64,000 bases of DNA from NCBI GenBank assembly GCA_030549335.1, contig CM060188.1, forward strand, positions 15,875,501 to 15,939,500. Reading direction: 5' to 3'. Both the position numbers and the translations under genes were made by a program. Source of the stretch: Pontederia crassipes (lineage: Eukaryota; Streptophyta; Magnoliopsida; Commelinales; Pontederiaceae). Below are positions 37,557 to 50,400 of the stretch, in pieces (within the stretch, counting starts at the first letter, position 1; every line of letters begins with the position of its first letter). The notes beneath the pieces are model-generated. The model did no database searches and was not told the origin of the DNA. It was given only the letters and a program-made list of their open reading frames with translations.

Positions 37557-38714
37557 TCACAGAAGAGAGTAGCTCAAGTCGAAGACGTCAGTGAGGGAGG
37601 ACACCGACGGAGAATACGAACCCGAGACCTGTCCGCCAGCTGCACCGAAGCCGCCGGAACTGCCGAGTGCGCAAGCGTCGAGCTCCCACACGGGCTCGTC
37701 CATCCAGAATCCGGCGGTTATCTCCGGGAGGCCTCCGCCGGAGAGATCCTGATCCATGCTTGTTGCACCAACGTCGCCACAGTAGCTATCGGATAGGTCG
37801 CAATTTGATGCGACGTTGTAGGAGGAGATGAAGCCGGCCGACGCTTGGCCCTTGGCTGTCAGGCCAGAAGGCGGGGAGATGACGTGGGCGTTCAGCTCGT
37901 AGGTGCCGCCGGCGTCGTGATCCTGGACGCCCAAAGACTGTTTCGAGGACGACGACCGGAGGTAGCTCTCCGGGACGATGCTGCTCAGGTATCCGGACCG
38001 TGAGTCTTCTGAGAAGAGGAAGTCGTCGGTGAGGTGGCTGTCGTCCAATGCGCCGAACGCGGGCTTCGTCCCGGGGGTCGGATCCTCCCTCGACCGCAGA
38101 GCGAATTCGCTCGCCTCACGGCGACCGGGGATCGAGATACTGTGTCGATGGGCCGTGATGGACGCGCTTCCGCGGCCGGCGGCGAGATACTGCATGGACG
38201 CAGCGGCTGCCGCACCCATGAGCTGGTGGTGGTACATTGGCTGGGCGATATGAGGCGACGCCATCGGCGGCGACATGAAGCTTTGTGAGCCGTGGAAGGG
38301 GGCGAGGAAGGACTGGAAGGTGGAGATGGGGGTGTCGGTGTAGATGAAGTTGGTCCTGGCCTGCGTGCCCTTCATGGAGAGCGCGGCCCTGTCGTAGGCC
38401 AGTGCCGCCTCCTGGGCGGTGTCGAAGGTACCGAGCCAATGGCGCTCCTTGGTTGTCGGGTCCCTTATCTCCGCAGCATACCTCCCCCACGGCCGCCGCC
38501 TCACGCCCAGAAACCGCCCGGGCTCTGTAGGCTTCCTCCGCCCTTTCCTCTCGCCCGGCGAGGACGTGGCCGTGGTCGGCGACGAGGAGGACGAGGAGGA
38601 GGAATGAGATTGCTTCGCCTGGCAGAAGTCCATCATGGACGGGCTTCTACTGCTGTTGCTGCCGTGTCCTTGAGCCTTCAATGATCCGGTGTCCAAGGTT
38701 CTTGAAGAAGACAT
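37557..38714 (-). CDS. PUCHI: AP2/ERF transcription factor, PUCHI/FRIZZY PANICLE type (385 aa)
   Basis: A single-domain ERF, intronless. The start is the first in-frame ATG (38714); the frame stays open farther upstream but only through a (CT)n leader without an ATG. The N-terminus (MSSSRTLD...) resembles Arabidopsis PUCHI. The AP2 domain is at about residues 68-125, with [38 protein letters not shown] and KGTQARTNF, nearly the same words as in rice FZP, maize BD1 and PUCHI. These nuclear regulators bind GCC-box-like DNA and set lateral organ or spikelet meristem fate. A serine run precedes the domain, and the C-terminal half is low-complexity Ser/Gly/Ala-rich with acidic residues, plausibly an activation region. 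Which exact ortholog it is needs a tree. Confidence 0.88.
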   Translation of the reverse strand: MSSSRTLDTGSLKAQGHGSNSSRSPSMMDFCQAKQSHSSSSSSSSPTTATSSPGERKGRRKPTEPGRFLGVRRRPWGRYAAEIRDPTTKERHWLGTFDTAQEAALAYDRAALSMKGTQARTNFIYTDTPISTFQSFLAPFHGSQSFMSPPMASPHIAQPMYHHQLMGAAAAASMQYLAAGRGSASITAHRHSISIPGRREASEFALRSREDPTPGTKPAFGALDDSHLTDDFLFSEDSRSGYLSSIVPESYLRSSSSKQSLGVQDHDAGGTYELNAHVISPPSGLTAKGQASAGFISSYNVASNCDLSDSYCGDVGATSMDQDLSGGGLPEITAGFWMDEPVWELDACALGSSGGFGAAGGQVSGSYSPSVSSLTDVFDLSYSLL

Positions 38715-38825
38715 TAGCGAGGAATTGGAGAAGGTTAGCTGTGGGAGAGAGCCTTGACGAATACTGAGGTGAGGTGAGGCGGTGCAGGAGGGGTAGGGCG
38801 ATTTAAATGAAGTGTTCTCGGGTCT

Positions 38826-38826
<1 letters not shown>

Positions 38827-38870
<44 letters not shown>
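38827..38870. repeat. (AG)22 microsatellite upstream of the ERF start codon
   Basis: Forty-four bases of perfect AG, (CT)22 in the gene's sense, 113-156 bp before the ATG. It probably lies in the 5' UTR or core promoter, where CT tracts are common in plants. Confidence 0.95.
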
Positions 38871-38873
<3 letters not shown>

Positions 38874-39584
38874 TGTAGATGGACAGCGATGCTGGACGCA
38901 TGCAACGCCTACATATGGCCATATCACAACAACTTAGCAAAATATATTTCTGAATTTTATATACATCAACATGTATATATGTCTTTTTGCTTTACTTGGT
39001 GCAAGTTAACAGGACAGACAAGGCAGCATTATTACAGAGACTTCAAATCGTCTAAAAAGGAGAGGATTTTATTTTAAGCCAACTAATCCACATTGTTATT
39101 AGTTTACTCTTTCTTCCACTGCCCTTAATCTCTTCTGCAAATCCTGTTCACTTCAGAGCTCTAATCATTTGTTGGATGCTAAGAATGTGGCAAGCCGAAG
39201 TGCGTTTCAGAAATCACAGAAAGATGTCTGATTAAATTCAGAACACAATTCTGCAGATACACATCTGACAGTCTGATCACCAAGCATTATTTCATATAAT
39301 ATGTTAGTGATGGCCATTGTTGCAGTATCGCTGCTGATCATAGGATTTTGCAGATCCCTCTTAGGCCCCTAATGATCTACTACGGACGTGTCTGCAGAAC
39401 ATTTAAATTTGGAGACTGTGATGCTTAGTGGACAACTCGTAATCGTACCCACGTAAGATTTCCCATGTGCTCCCGCGTTTCATGCGAGATAAAAATGGAT
39501 CAACATGGCTGCAGAGCCATTTGTCTGCTTCATAAGTTTTCAAATGGAGCAGTTAGAGAGCCTCAAAGAACACCCACAACACAC

Positions 39585-39588
<4 letters not shown>
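38871..39588. other. Upstream region of the ERF gene
   Basis: No gene or known element seen. It would hold the proximal promoter of the minus-strand ERF gene. Confidence 0.5.
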
Positions 39589-39632
<44 letters not shown>

Positions 39633-39659
39633 ATATGTATATATAGGGTGGGGGGGGGG

Positions 39660-39721
<62 letters not shown>
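39589..39721. repeat. Compound microsatellite: (AT)n, (GTATATAT)n, poly-G, (GA)n
   Basis: An AT tract runs into repeats of gtatatat. A G-rich run follows (39646-39660), then about 60 bases of GA repeat. Peptide-like frames across it are repeat artefacts. Confidence 0.95.
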
Positions 39722-39724
<3 letters not shown>

Positions 39725-42126
39725 GATGAGAAGGTTTAAGCTGAATCAAGACATTCTATCCTATGCCATTGTCTTTGCTATGCTGGGGGAAGCAAATTAA
39801 AATCCACAGCTGAAAGAGACTGTCACATGAGAAAAGAATTCCTTGTAGGCCCCCTGAGTCCTCCCTCCCTTTGACTCCCTCAATAGATCTCTCTATTCGT
39901 TATCTTCTCCAATTCAATCCCTCATTTTTGTTGATAATATAATTAGACAAAGAGTAGGCCCTCCAGATGGCATGCTCGATTATAATCAGAGTTAAGGCTT
40001 GTCAAAAGAAAAAAAAAACCAAAAAAAACTTGCAAGAGAAGCAAAAGTGTGATTTCTGAAAGCCAAATTTGAGTCAAAAAAGCAGGAGGGATTAAGATTA
40101 ATACCAAAGTCTATTTAGTGGGACATACAAGAAATTAATTTTAAGTGAAAAGATGGCTACAAGCTAAGAGGCATTGTAAACAAAGTTGTCACATTGTTCT
40201 TTTCTGCTCGAATTCTTTGAAACTTTTAAGACATGGTTTTTTCTTCTGTTATTGTTTAAATTTGAGCAAACATCCACTACTCACTGTCTGCAACAGTTTT
40301 CTCTTTAAGCAAGTACACCGTATTGAAGAGGCCTGATTAATCGGCAGCATGCAATGCCATGAAGACACGCTCACTGCAGCTCCAAACAAAAAAGAAATCC
40401 CTTTATAATTTAATCATGTCCTCCATTAAAACGCCACGGTCGGTCTCGGATTCCATGACCCCTTGACTTCCCCACTCATTTCTTGTTTCCTTTTTTTTTA
40501 AAAAAATTTATCTGTGAACTTTGATGCATATGATGAGACCATTTAGTATGATCTTATCTGGCGCCTAGTTTGCTAAAGCAGTAGTTCAAATATTTTGCTG
40601 CATGTTGTCCCTGCCTAGTACTGTAAACTTTGTCTTACCATATCAGAAAACGTGTGTTAATCCCCAAAGAAGCCAAATTCTACATTTAACAAAGAGTAAC
40701 TTGACCTTACCTTACTAGAAAACATATGTTACCTACAAACAAACTATTCTTTGGGTTCTTTGGGTAGAATCCAAGGGAGAGCTATTTTGAGAGCTAACAG
40801 GAAGAAGTCCAATAGTTCCCTTAGCATGATATAAATTTGTGAGGAGTTATCTCTTACATGTCTGAGAATAGTACTAACTGAAGAAGATATGTAATAGCTA
40901 AAGCCATCTGAAAAGGTGTGAGAAAGGTGGCCTACATTGCCCCAAAGGAAAATTTGCATACACGTTATATTAAGCAAATTATGCAAGGATAGTTGCAGAA
41001 GAGGGGAGAACAACACAAGGCAGGAAATTTGGAAGACAGGAAAGAAATAGATTTTATTTGCCTTTTTTTTTGGGTGATAGAATCTGAATTGTGCACAACA
41101 TCCAAAACACATGCTTTTGTCCACACATAATAGGGTCGCCCGGGATTTTGGGGATGTCTTTATACTACTTTGACTTAAGGATCATACCAAGGGGTGAAGA
41201 GGTGCGAGACATGTTTAGTGCTTGTCCTTCTTGGAGCTCCTGATTAGTTAATGCACAAAAAGGGATGGCCATAAAAATTAGAGCTTTGAGATGGCCATGG
41301 AAAACTGTTTTTTCTTTTTCTTTTTTGTTGCTGTTTTCGCTCCATTCATCTCAAGGCGTGTTGTTGTTCCCTTCGCCATCAGGAAAACAGAAAATGTCTG
41401 ACAGCAAACAAAATGGAAGACACTCTCGATCTGTTCAGAAGCCCATTAGCCCATGCACTTTGAAATGTTGGATTCGCTGCAAGTTGGGGTGTCGAATATT
41501 ATATGGACTCTGTGGACTTCATTAGCAAGTATTTTGGCCAGAAAACTTACAGTTCAGGAGAAAAAAAGGCACCTGGTCTGTATAAAAAAAGAGCAAAAAG
41601 AACACACTGTTGGTTTCATTTCGTTTCACAAAGACGCTATTTGATGTGTTTATCGTGTTGAGCTAATGAAGCCAGCCGAAGCTGTACTTCAACCTGCACA
41701 AAAAAGCGACTGATTCTGTTGTACCTCTGCTAGTCTGCTGCAATAAGCATTATGATGCAGTTATTGGCATGGAGGAGGTAAACAGTAAGACTGTTCATCG
41801 CTGCCCAATAACAATTCTGCAGCTCATCCTGTCTCTGTCTCCATGGTCCATCCATAAAGCTTAATTACATAAGCTAAGATTTTAGGAGTTGTTTATTGCA
41901 GATTAACTGGAAGCAGGTTAGGCAGCAGCCCACAGATTTAAACGTGCATGTCAGATTGACTTGCAGGCTTCTAAGTTCTATCTGATCGAATTATCATTGA
42001 CGGCAGATGAATGTCAAGGAATCCTAAGAATACACGCGTCCATTTTGCTTGTAAGGGGACCGTGCATAATTTCCTCTGATATAAATATTTCCTGGATTTC
42101 TCCTTAAAAAGCCGCTTGTTGCTGAA
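39722..42126. other. Intergenic DNA, nothing recognised
   Basis: Moderately AT-rich, no splice-supported coding frame, no RNA gene or repeat end found. Confidence 0.55.
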
Positions 42127-42904
42127 CTATGTTGCACAGGTACGGGTACGGTATCGGTACCCGGTGCGGGTACGGGTACGGGGTACGCCTAATTTTAAAA
42201 ATATAGGGTACGGGTACGTTAATATATATTAAATATAAAATATAAATAAATTAAAATATCATAGCTAATTAGAAAGGTTTGAAAAAACATAATAAATAAA
42301 AAATATTTAAGACAATAAGAAGATGGGTACGAGCTGTGCACTCTTTCTGGTAAGCAGGTGTATGTTCTTTGTTATTTTAGAGTTGTGCTTTTTTCTTTGA
42401 GTTGTGTTATTATAGAGTTGGGCTCACAAAAATTATAGAGTTCTCTTGTCTCATTTACTAGTTCCTTTTTGCGTTTTGTCTTGCAAAAGAAGCCCTGCAA
42501 TATATTGCTCCCCGTTGAAAAGAAAACTTTGGAAATAAAAAATATGTTCTCTCTGTTTTACTACATTCTCCTTGACATGCCCTATCTCCCTCTTCTGATT
42601 CAAGCTTCAAATAAAAGTATGGAGGTAATGATGTCGTGTTTCCTGTATTCCGTTCCACCACTCCTAGTAGCAGTTTCCTTCTTACCTCTGTTGTTTTCTT
42701 TTGCATCACAGCAGCTGCCGCCTTACTTTTGCAGTACCCAAACGAGTACCCCCCACGTACCTAAGACGTACCCAAATTTTAAAATTAATTTTTTATTACT
42801 GGGTAAGTACCGAGCCGTACCCGGAGCGTACCCATAGCGTACCCGTACCGGATACGTACCCGGTACGGGTACTTGCTTCAATTCGCCGTACCCGTGCATC
42901 ATAG
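42127..42904. mobile_element. hAT MITE with 8-bp target duplication
   Basis: A 778-bp element has ends CTATGTTGCACAGG and, in reverse complement, CTATGATGCACGGG. Both ends carry dense GGTACGGGTACGG-type subterminal repeats in opposite orientation. It is flanked by a perfect 8-bp duplication, ttgctgaa, at 42119-42126 and 42905-42912, the size made by hAT transposases. There is no transposase frame, so movement would need an enzyme supplied elsewhere. The perfect duplication suggests a fairly recent insertion. Confidence 0.9.
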
Positions 42905-45900
42905 TTGCTGAAAGATCTGAAATTTTGAACTTTCTGTTTGAGTGAGTTCTAAATTGTGAAATGTTTTAGTTATAATTGGCGCGTTCGATACAGATACTTA
43001 GGAAATTAAATATATGTACTCTGACGGGAACCTGAGATTAGAAAGCAGGGTAGACAGCAGAATTTTACTTGTCTAATCTGGATATCAGTTGTTCTTGATT
43101 AGGTTAAGCCTTGAATATGGCAAGTGTCCATTCGAGAAGTGTTGCAAATCCCCAGGGGAGATCTGAAAAGAAGAACAAACAAAGAGACTTGGACGTTCCT
43201 GTCATCCATATGTTGGATAAGATACTAACTACGATATGGAGCTACTGCTGTTGCTGCTGCTTCTGCGACAACTGGCTCTACTTCTGCAGCTAAGCAGCAA
43301 AAAGACAGCATCCAGAATCGTGCTCGCAGGACCAAGATGTCTAATGCCTCCGTACAGACACTAATTGCAGTCGAAAGCTTTAAATGCATTGAATGCATGC
43401 TTTGTGCACATCACATGCCCCCCGCAACACTTCGCCACTGGGCAACCCATCACAAGCTCGTAGTGATCATTGGACCTGCAGGTGGTCGCTTCATTCTGGA
43501 TTTGGGTAGGTGGAGGTCACATCCCAACGTGCCGAATTCTTCTGTAGCACCTCAAATCTCTTTCTGACAAAGAGAAAGAGAGAGGAAAGAAAATGGAGCA
43601 GCACAGCATGATGCCAAAGCATACTGCCACTTGCTAAGTTTATAGTTCAGCAGATAGAAACCAGTTACGTTCGTCATGACTTGTGAGCATGCACACCGCA
43701 CTTAACAACTGAGCGAAGCCAAATGAAATTATGTGGAAATGACCGGTGGTGGTGCACTGTGCCGCTTAAACATATCTACGGTTTCGTCCCCTGCGTATCC
43801 AATTTTGTCCAAGTAGAACAGTAAATGATGGGCAGCACCAGCAGATGAAAATCCTCTTGCTTCTGCTGCGAGAGATTGCAGCACGGGCACATCATTCTAA
43901 CCAGTACGTTTCGATCTCCACCGAGGTAGGGATCGATGGATCGTCGATGCATGTTGTTGGTGGCAAGGTGCACCAGCAGCTTCCTTGTGCTACAGAATGT
44001 TGCGGAGATATATCTTTTTTGGGTGGCACGATCCGGGTCTTAAGGATTTGACACTTGTAATCGATGGCAGGCAGACAGAGAGAGGAGAGGAGAGGAGAGG
44101 TGCAGCAGTAGGGGAAGGCAGGGCGAGGGGAATGGTGATGGGTCATGGAGAATATCCTCTGAGAAGAGAAAGGAAGTGGATAGGTGTCTGTGTGCGTATT
44201 CCTTCTGATCAGTTGTGGTGATGGAAATGTGTCAAGTCAGCTGTAAAAGATAGGGAAAAAAGAGAGTTTAAGGTTAAATCCAAGGGGTAGATATATGCAT
44301 GGCACTGGTGTGACTGTGCCCAGGAGATCTTGCACAATGGTCAACTGTTGATCATATTATGTTGTCTACTGTGGTGATGAGATTTGGATGTCTTCGTATC
44401 AGCATGAAGCATGCATCATATACTTTCTGAACAGTAACTCTCAGTATCATAAAAAGGTTAAATTTGACCACATATTATGACCAATCATCAGTACCATAGA
44501 AACCACACTGATCCATATATCACCATAAGTTAGAGAAATTGGAGAGCATGACGAGATCAAAGTGTATAAAACAATTTTGATTGTTAATTATTTGACAAAG
44601 CGTACGTGCACATCTTTTCATCCAATATTAATTAATTTGATGTATGATTCGGAATTTATTATGATAGATGGATCAACAGACCATGCATTAAAGTAATAGA
44701 TGATATGTTATAAAACAGTATGCATATTGCCTTGTATAATATCTAGCCACTCTTGCACCATGACATGCATCATATATTAGTGTCAAAGAATCGAACTAAC
44801 TTAATTATGTATAACTCAGAACTATCCTACATGACTCAATGCAGCCAGAATTAGTTTATTTTCCTTTTTTCTGGATGATGATGATGGTAAAATATATTTA
44901 TGAGGTTTGATCCATAGTTAAAGAAGATCAGATCATGACTATATATGAGGGTGTAGGTGTGTAGAATGTCTAGATGTACTATTTGAAAGTGGAGGCTCGT
45001 GGATTCATCTAGGTTCATTGTAAATTTAAGGGATCAATAGGTGTAGGCTTCACATGCACATTAGAAGAATGAATAGATCATATAGCAAGCACAAGTCACA
45101 ACATTGTTTTCTTTTCCAAAGTAAAACAAACACCATCACATGTCATTCTAGGCAAAACATAAGTTTGGACTCGATTAAATAACATAAAGTGCTATGATAA
45201 AAAAGGGACAGCTTATAGTCGTTATATTATACTAAGTACGAGGAGTTAAGTTTGTTTGGATTTGTTCTCATTTTTTGTGAAAAAAAGAGGTATGAGTTTG
45301 AGGGCTTTTCAAACCTAATGCTATCAACTTGTTGAAACCAGAGAAACTTTATTATTTTTCCTTGTTTTTTTTTCATTTTGCAACTTCTAAAAGACAATAG
45401 AACTGTAAATCACAAAAAGATTGAAAAAAAAATCTTTGGACTCAATTTTTTTCCGATCCTATTTAATTAAAATTTTAAAAAATAGAAGACTATCTCAGTG
45501 TGCATCTACTCGCCTGTCTTCTGTACAATTGTACGAAATAAATTTTAAGCGCACAAGCGTCAATTTGGGCCTGACGAGGAACGATAAAACACCGGCCCGA
45601 AATAAACTTATGGGCTTCGTCATAAGTAGACCGCAGCCCACTAAGTTTGACTATGTCTCTCCTTTTTTTTTATAACTTTTGTTTTACACAAACACATTAA
45701 CTTTTAACACGTGAATTGCCCAAACGGTAAATAAATAATTGGATTAAGTGGTAAGTTTACATATTTAGTTCATCAGATATACTTTAACTGAATTTTACAT
45801 ATATTAGAGTTTACATTAAAGACAAAAAAGAATTTTGAGTCCCGAACAAACTAAACAAAGATGCAAATTGCCAGCCCTTCCCTATATTTCACATTACTTT

Positions 45901-46400
45901 TTGTGTGCTCAATCTTGCATGGTTCGTTATTTACCACCACCACCACCATCACCTCAATCCTTCTCTCCTTGTACAAAGTTAATGCAACAGAAGCAGCACC
46001 ACTCGAGTGCCGTCCACAAAGAGGCTCCCCAACGAGGCAACATATCTGATATGGTTCACTCATCCTCCTCATAGGGGAAACCATGTGTCTGTCATTCGCC
46101 CCCCTTACATCTCTCACCAATCAACATGCTCCAAACACATGATATCCCACATCTCTCTCTGTCTCTGTCTCTCTCCCCCTCCCCCCTCCCACATTTTATT
46201 TTGTCAATAAAAAACAGAACAATACAAAATTATATGTATAATTTGCAGTACTGCTGTCCAGTGACGAAAAAGGACTTGATGGCGTCATCTTTAAACATAA
46301 TCGATAAAAATATCACCATCGGTTGGATTCGCTGTTTCCTGTTCTGTTGCAATAAATGGGGGCGAGCACAGCGGACACTGTTCCGGACCAATAAGAACGG
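42905..46400. other. Intergenic DNA, nothing recognised
   Basis: Contains a short GAGAG-rich run near 44080-44100 and scattered low-complexity tracts. No gene model, tRNA or transposon ends could be supported. Confidence 0.55.
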
Positions 46401-46564
46401 GGCGAGTAGGGCTCGCCCACCGGCTAGTGCCGGTCGCCGGCTACTCGCTTACTTGGAGTTAATGAACCCGTCCCACCAACCTCTCGGATGCCCACCTCTG
46501 GTGAATCTCGACCGTCCGTTCCTGATCCAATCTCCACCGTCCGTCGTTTGTCCACGATTCGCCA

Positions 46565-46570
46565 CACGTG
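46565..46570. promoter_or_regulatory. G-box/ABRE-like CACGTG upstream of the CCCH gene
   Basis: CACGTG in an ACACGTGG context, about 570 bp before the TATA box, in a GC-rich promoter stretch (46400-46990). bZIP and bHLH factors bind this core. Confidence 0.45.
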
Positions 46571-46852
46571 GAGGAAGGCCGTTGGGTCCCCCGGACGCTT
46601 TTTTTTTTCCACTCCCTGTCCGTATCCCGCCGCTTCCACCGCGGGGTCCACTTCGATGCCCAACAAGTGTTCCATATCTACCCCTATATCTTACCTGCTA
46701 TATACCATCGTGCCACTCCATCGTCGCACGTCGAAAAATTTGACCCCGTTTCCCTCCGTGCGCATTCCAGGGAACACCCTGCCGACAACTCTCAGATCGG
46801 GGCGGATCCGCTGCAAGGTCGCGAGCACCCGGAGAACGTACTGAAATCACGC

Positions 46853-46858
46853 CACGTG
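46853..46858. promoter_or_regulatory. Second CACGTG upstream of the CCCH gene
   Basis: CCACGTGTC context, about 280 bp before the TATA box. Two G-boxes within 300 bp make stress or light control plausible, but only as inference. Confidence 0.45.
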
Positions 46859-47131
46859 TCCATTCATCCGAACTTAGCCGATCCGCTGCGTCGCCCCGAA
46901 CACTGAGGACTCTCCCCGGTCGCTCCATCGGCCTCCACGTCGGCGCCCTCGCAGTTGCGGGCAGTTGTTGGCAACCGGGACCCGGCGGGGTGATCCCCGA
47001 AATATAGTAGGAGTATTGAGGTTACTATGGGAAGTCCAGAGTTTAATATATTTTTCTGGTGGTAATACGGTAAATAGCAAAGTTGCGTGAGTAGAATGGG
47101 AAGTGGCCCCCTCTCCTCAGTCCTTGGCGCG

Positions 47132-47138
47132 TATATAA
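47132..47138 (+). promoter_or_regulatory. Likely TATA box of the CCCH gene
   Basis: TATATAA about 30 bp before a GA-rich 5' leader (about 47150-47427). It fits a start of transcription near 47165. Confidence 0.65.
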
Positions 47139-47427
47139 ACTACCAACGGAGAAGAGAGAAAAAAAAAGAGGAGAGAGAAAGAAAGAGAGAGAGAGAGTGT
47201 GTGAGGGGAGAGCTTCGAAACCAGAGCGATCTCTCTCTCTCCAGAGAAAGGTCTCTGGAGCTGAGGAACAAAGGAGAGGGAAGGAGAGGAATAATTCGAG
47301 ATCGCCACCGGGGTCGATCGAATTAGGGTTAGGAATCGGCAGCCATTCCCCTAATTCCTCTGTGATCGACAGCTTCCAAAGCCCTCCGATACCCTTAACG
47401 GAAGCCCAACGCCTCCGGACGCCGGGG

Positions 47428-50400
47428 ATGGACCTCTACGCGCCCCGTCCCGATCCCGACACCGGCCTCGAAGGTGCGTCAAGTTGCTTTCCTTACGGAG
47501 TGTTTGATTCCTTTTTTTATTTTCCCATTTTTTCTCTGTGTTCTCGTTTGGGGTTGTCGGGATTGGTGCTTTTAGGGTTTATCAACTGGAGTTTTTGTTC
47601 CTGGCGAGTTGAATTTCTGATGGTAGGTCATTTTGACCAGAATCAATGTGGCGGATGGGATTGGGAGGCGGCAGTGGGAGTAGAAGCGGCGGCCAGGTGC
47701 AGTATCCGGAGAGGCCCGGGGAGCAGGATTGCTCCTACTACTTGCGCACTGGGACGTGCGACTACGGAGAGAAGTGTCGCTACAACCACCCTCGTGATCG
47801 GGGCGCCTCGGTGAGGATTTACTGCGCTATAAAGGCTTGATCTTTGTGTTAGTTCGTCGCTTTATGTGATACTTGGTTTTGCTACTTTCTTACTACTATT
47901 TAACTGAACTGTGAGCATGAAGTCTATTTGGTGATGCAAGTTTGCATTTTGACACAATTGTTGCATTCGATGTAATTTATATTTGTAATGTATCACGATT
48001 TTCAGCTTACTGGAGCTGGAAGGATATCGGCTATAGAGTACCCTGAGCGAGTGGGTGAGCCTGTATGCGAGGTATCACTTTTAAACTCTATGCATTGTCT
48101 TGGAAAGTTGGAACTGGACAATGCCTGTGATTCAAAGTAACAATTTTAAGAAATTGTTGGCCCATGAGTGTCTATGCGTTTGTGCTCTTATATGCAATGC
48201 ACTTGTGTTCTTGTTGCAGTACTACATGAAAACTGGAACCTGTAAATTTGGTTCCACTTGCAAGTACCACCACCCGAGACAAGGAGGTGTCTCTGTCCGT
48301 CCTGTTTCACTAAATTATTTTGGATACCCAATGAGACCGGTCTGACAATTTGTTTTGAATTTCTCTATTCTTGCATTGTTCTTGAACACTGCTTTTGTTT
48401 AGATAACAAGAGCGTTAAAATGATCCAAATGCAGGGTGAGAAAGACTGCAGTTACTACATGAAGACTGGTCAGTGCAAGTTTGGTGCAACCTGTAAATTC
48501 CACCACCCACAACCTACTGGAGCCTCAACACCCTCGCCTGCACCTGCATTTTATCAAACGGTGCAGCCTCCATCTGTTCCTTCCCCACAGTATCCCCCTT
48601 TGGCTAACTGGCAAGTTCCAAGGCCTTCACTGGTGCCTGGATCATATCTGCAAGGGTCTTATGCTCATATGCTTCTCTCTCCTGGAGTCATCCCTGTCCA
48701 TGGCTGGAGCCCTTACCCGGTTTGTGAACTATTTTCTCAAGATAATTTGTATTCCTGCGTACCATATATGAAACTGAGAGAAGTTTTTAGATTACTTACA
48801 GAAATCATCTCTTAACTCAAGGCAGGCTCCTGTAAGCCCAGTATTATCTCCAGGTGGCCAACAAACTGTTCAAACAGGACCTCTTTATGGGTATTCAGGT
48901 CAGGCATCTTCAACGCTCCCCGGATATGTTGGGCACTATACACCTGTCTCACCTTCAGCTGGACCTTCAAATGGTAACCAGATAAGACATATGTTTCCTG
49001 AGAGACCTGGCCAACCTGAATGCCAATTTTACATGAAGACAGGGGATTGCAAATTTGGAGCTACTTGTAAATATCATCATCCACCAGATTGGAACATGCC
49101 GAAGACGAACAGCCTTTTAAGTCCTCTAGGTTACCCCATTCGGCCGGTAAGCATAAATTTTGGTATATATTGTTTTCGTATTGAAGTGTAATGACTCCTT
49201 TACATTGTCTGATCCAAGTTGCTGGTTTGTGGATAAACACAAAAAGGGAAAAGAAAAATGAAAAGCGAATAACATTTACTTGGTTTGCTTGCTCTCTTCT
49301 TATGCAGTGCAAGTTTTAGCTCAAGTTGTTTAGGCATCTTTCATTTATTAATTTTTTTTGAGAGAAATTTGATCCTTGTTGTACCTATTGAAGACCATTG
49401 TTTGTTACAATGATGAAAAGATCCGGCTTTAGCTGTGTTTTTAGTTCAGGTAATAAGCAAAGGCCATCAATTAGCCCAAGAGGCTTTGTGCTGTAATGTC
49501 GACTGTTAATCTGCTGATATTATATGACAAAAACTTCAACATGGTCTATCTGGTGTCCCCAAACCTCAAAATTGCAAACTGGCTTGAATAGGCATGTATC
49601 CAAGGTTGAAATATGAAATCAATCCTCAATTTAGGTCTGGCCTGATTACACAATTTTACAATTTGGTTGGAGAAGTAAAAGAAATCCAATGCCCTAAACC
49701 CCCTAGTGTTTGTGAGCAGCATTTTAGGACCATAACAAGGGTATGACGATGACTTGGTATGCAAAGTGTGTTCTAGACGATCATTAGTCCATTTTGTGTT
49801 TTTACAAAATTTTCTCTTGTCCTTAAAATTTGAAGCTATTACATTGATGACATATCACTTTGTGTTTTTACAAAATTTTCTGTCGTGCTTAAAACTTGAA
49901 GTTATTGCATTGATGACATGTTCTTTTGTGTTGAACCTACATTATGCAGCTATGGACCAACCATATTTTAGACTTCCATGTACTGATGGAACATAAGATA
50001 GTGATCACTTGCCTAATTTTCAAACAGCACCTTTTCAACAAATTAAATAGCTTTTTTCTTTCTTACAAGAATGGCTAAATACTCGAACCAGTATTGGTTA
50101 CAGGATCCATTTGTATCATGTCCAGATGAACATTATGTTTTTTCTTCTAGAAACATGTGTTGAAAATTTTTCAATGTAGCAGTGCGCGCAACAAATATTA
50201 ATGCTTCACATGCAGCTCGCAAATATATCAACTCATGAAAGAACTTACTTTTATGATACAAAGATGGAGATTTCCAAGAGGCTGCAAAATATTCCTTGTG
50301 TCAGTTTGCATTTCATGAAATATAAATGTTAATAGCTGAATCTCTTGATTTCATGATTTTTGTGGTTAGGATAAAACCTATGCTGTTTATTTATTGTCTT

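Noticed and set aside
38715-38927. N-terminal extension of the ERF frame with a Leu-Ser repeat
   Set aside because: It begins with GTG, has no ATG, and runs through the CT microsatellite; the conserved start is at 38714.
39465-39800. Frames with Ile-Tyr and Arg-Glu runs
   Set aside because: Products of the compound microsatellite.
42469-42837. 122-aa plus-strand frame
   Set aside because: Lies wholly inside the hAT MITE and has no protein resemblance.
46126-46906. Plus-strand frames of 112-205 aa in the CCCH promoter
   Set aside because: GC-rich promoter DNA without splice context or family resemblance; overlapping frames on both strands are equally open.
47197-47427. Upstream extension of the CCCH frame
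   Set aside because: It opens with GTG, not ATG, and lies in the GA-rich leader; ATG at 47428 matches the family's MDLY start.
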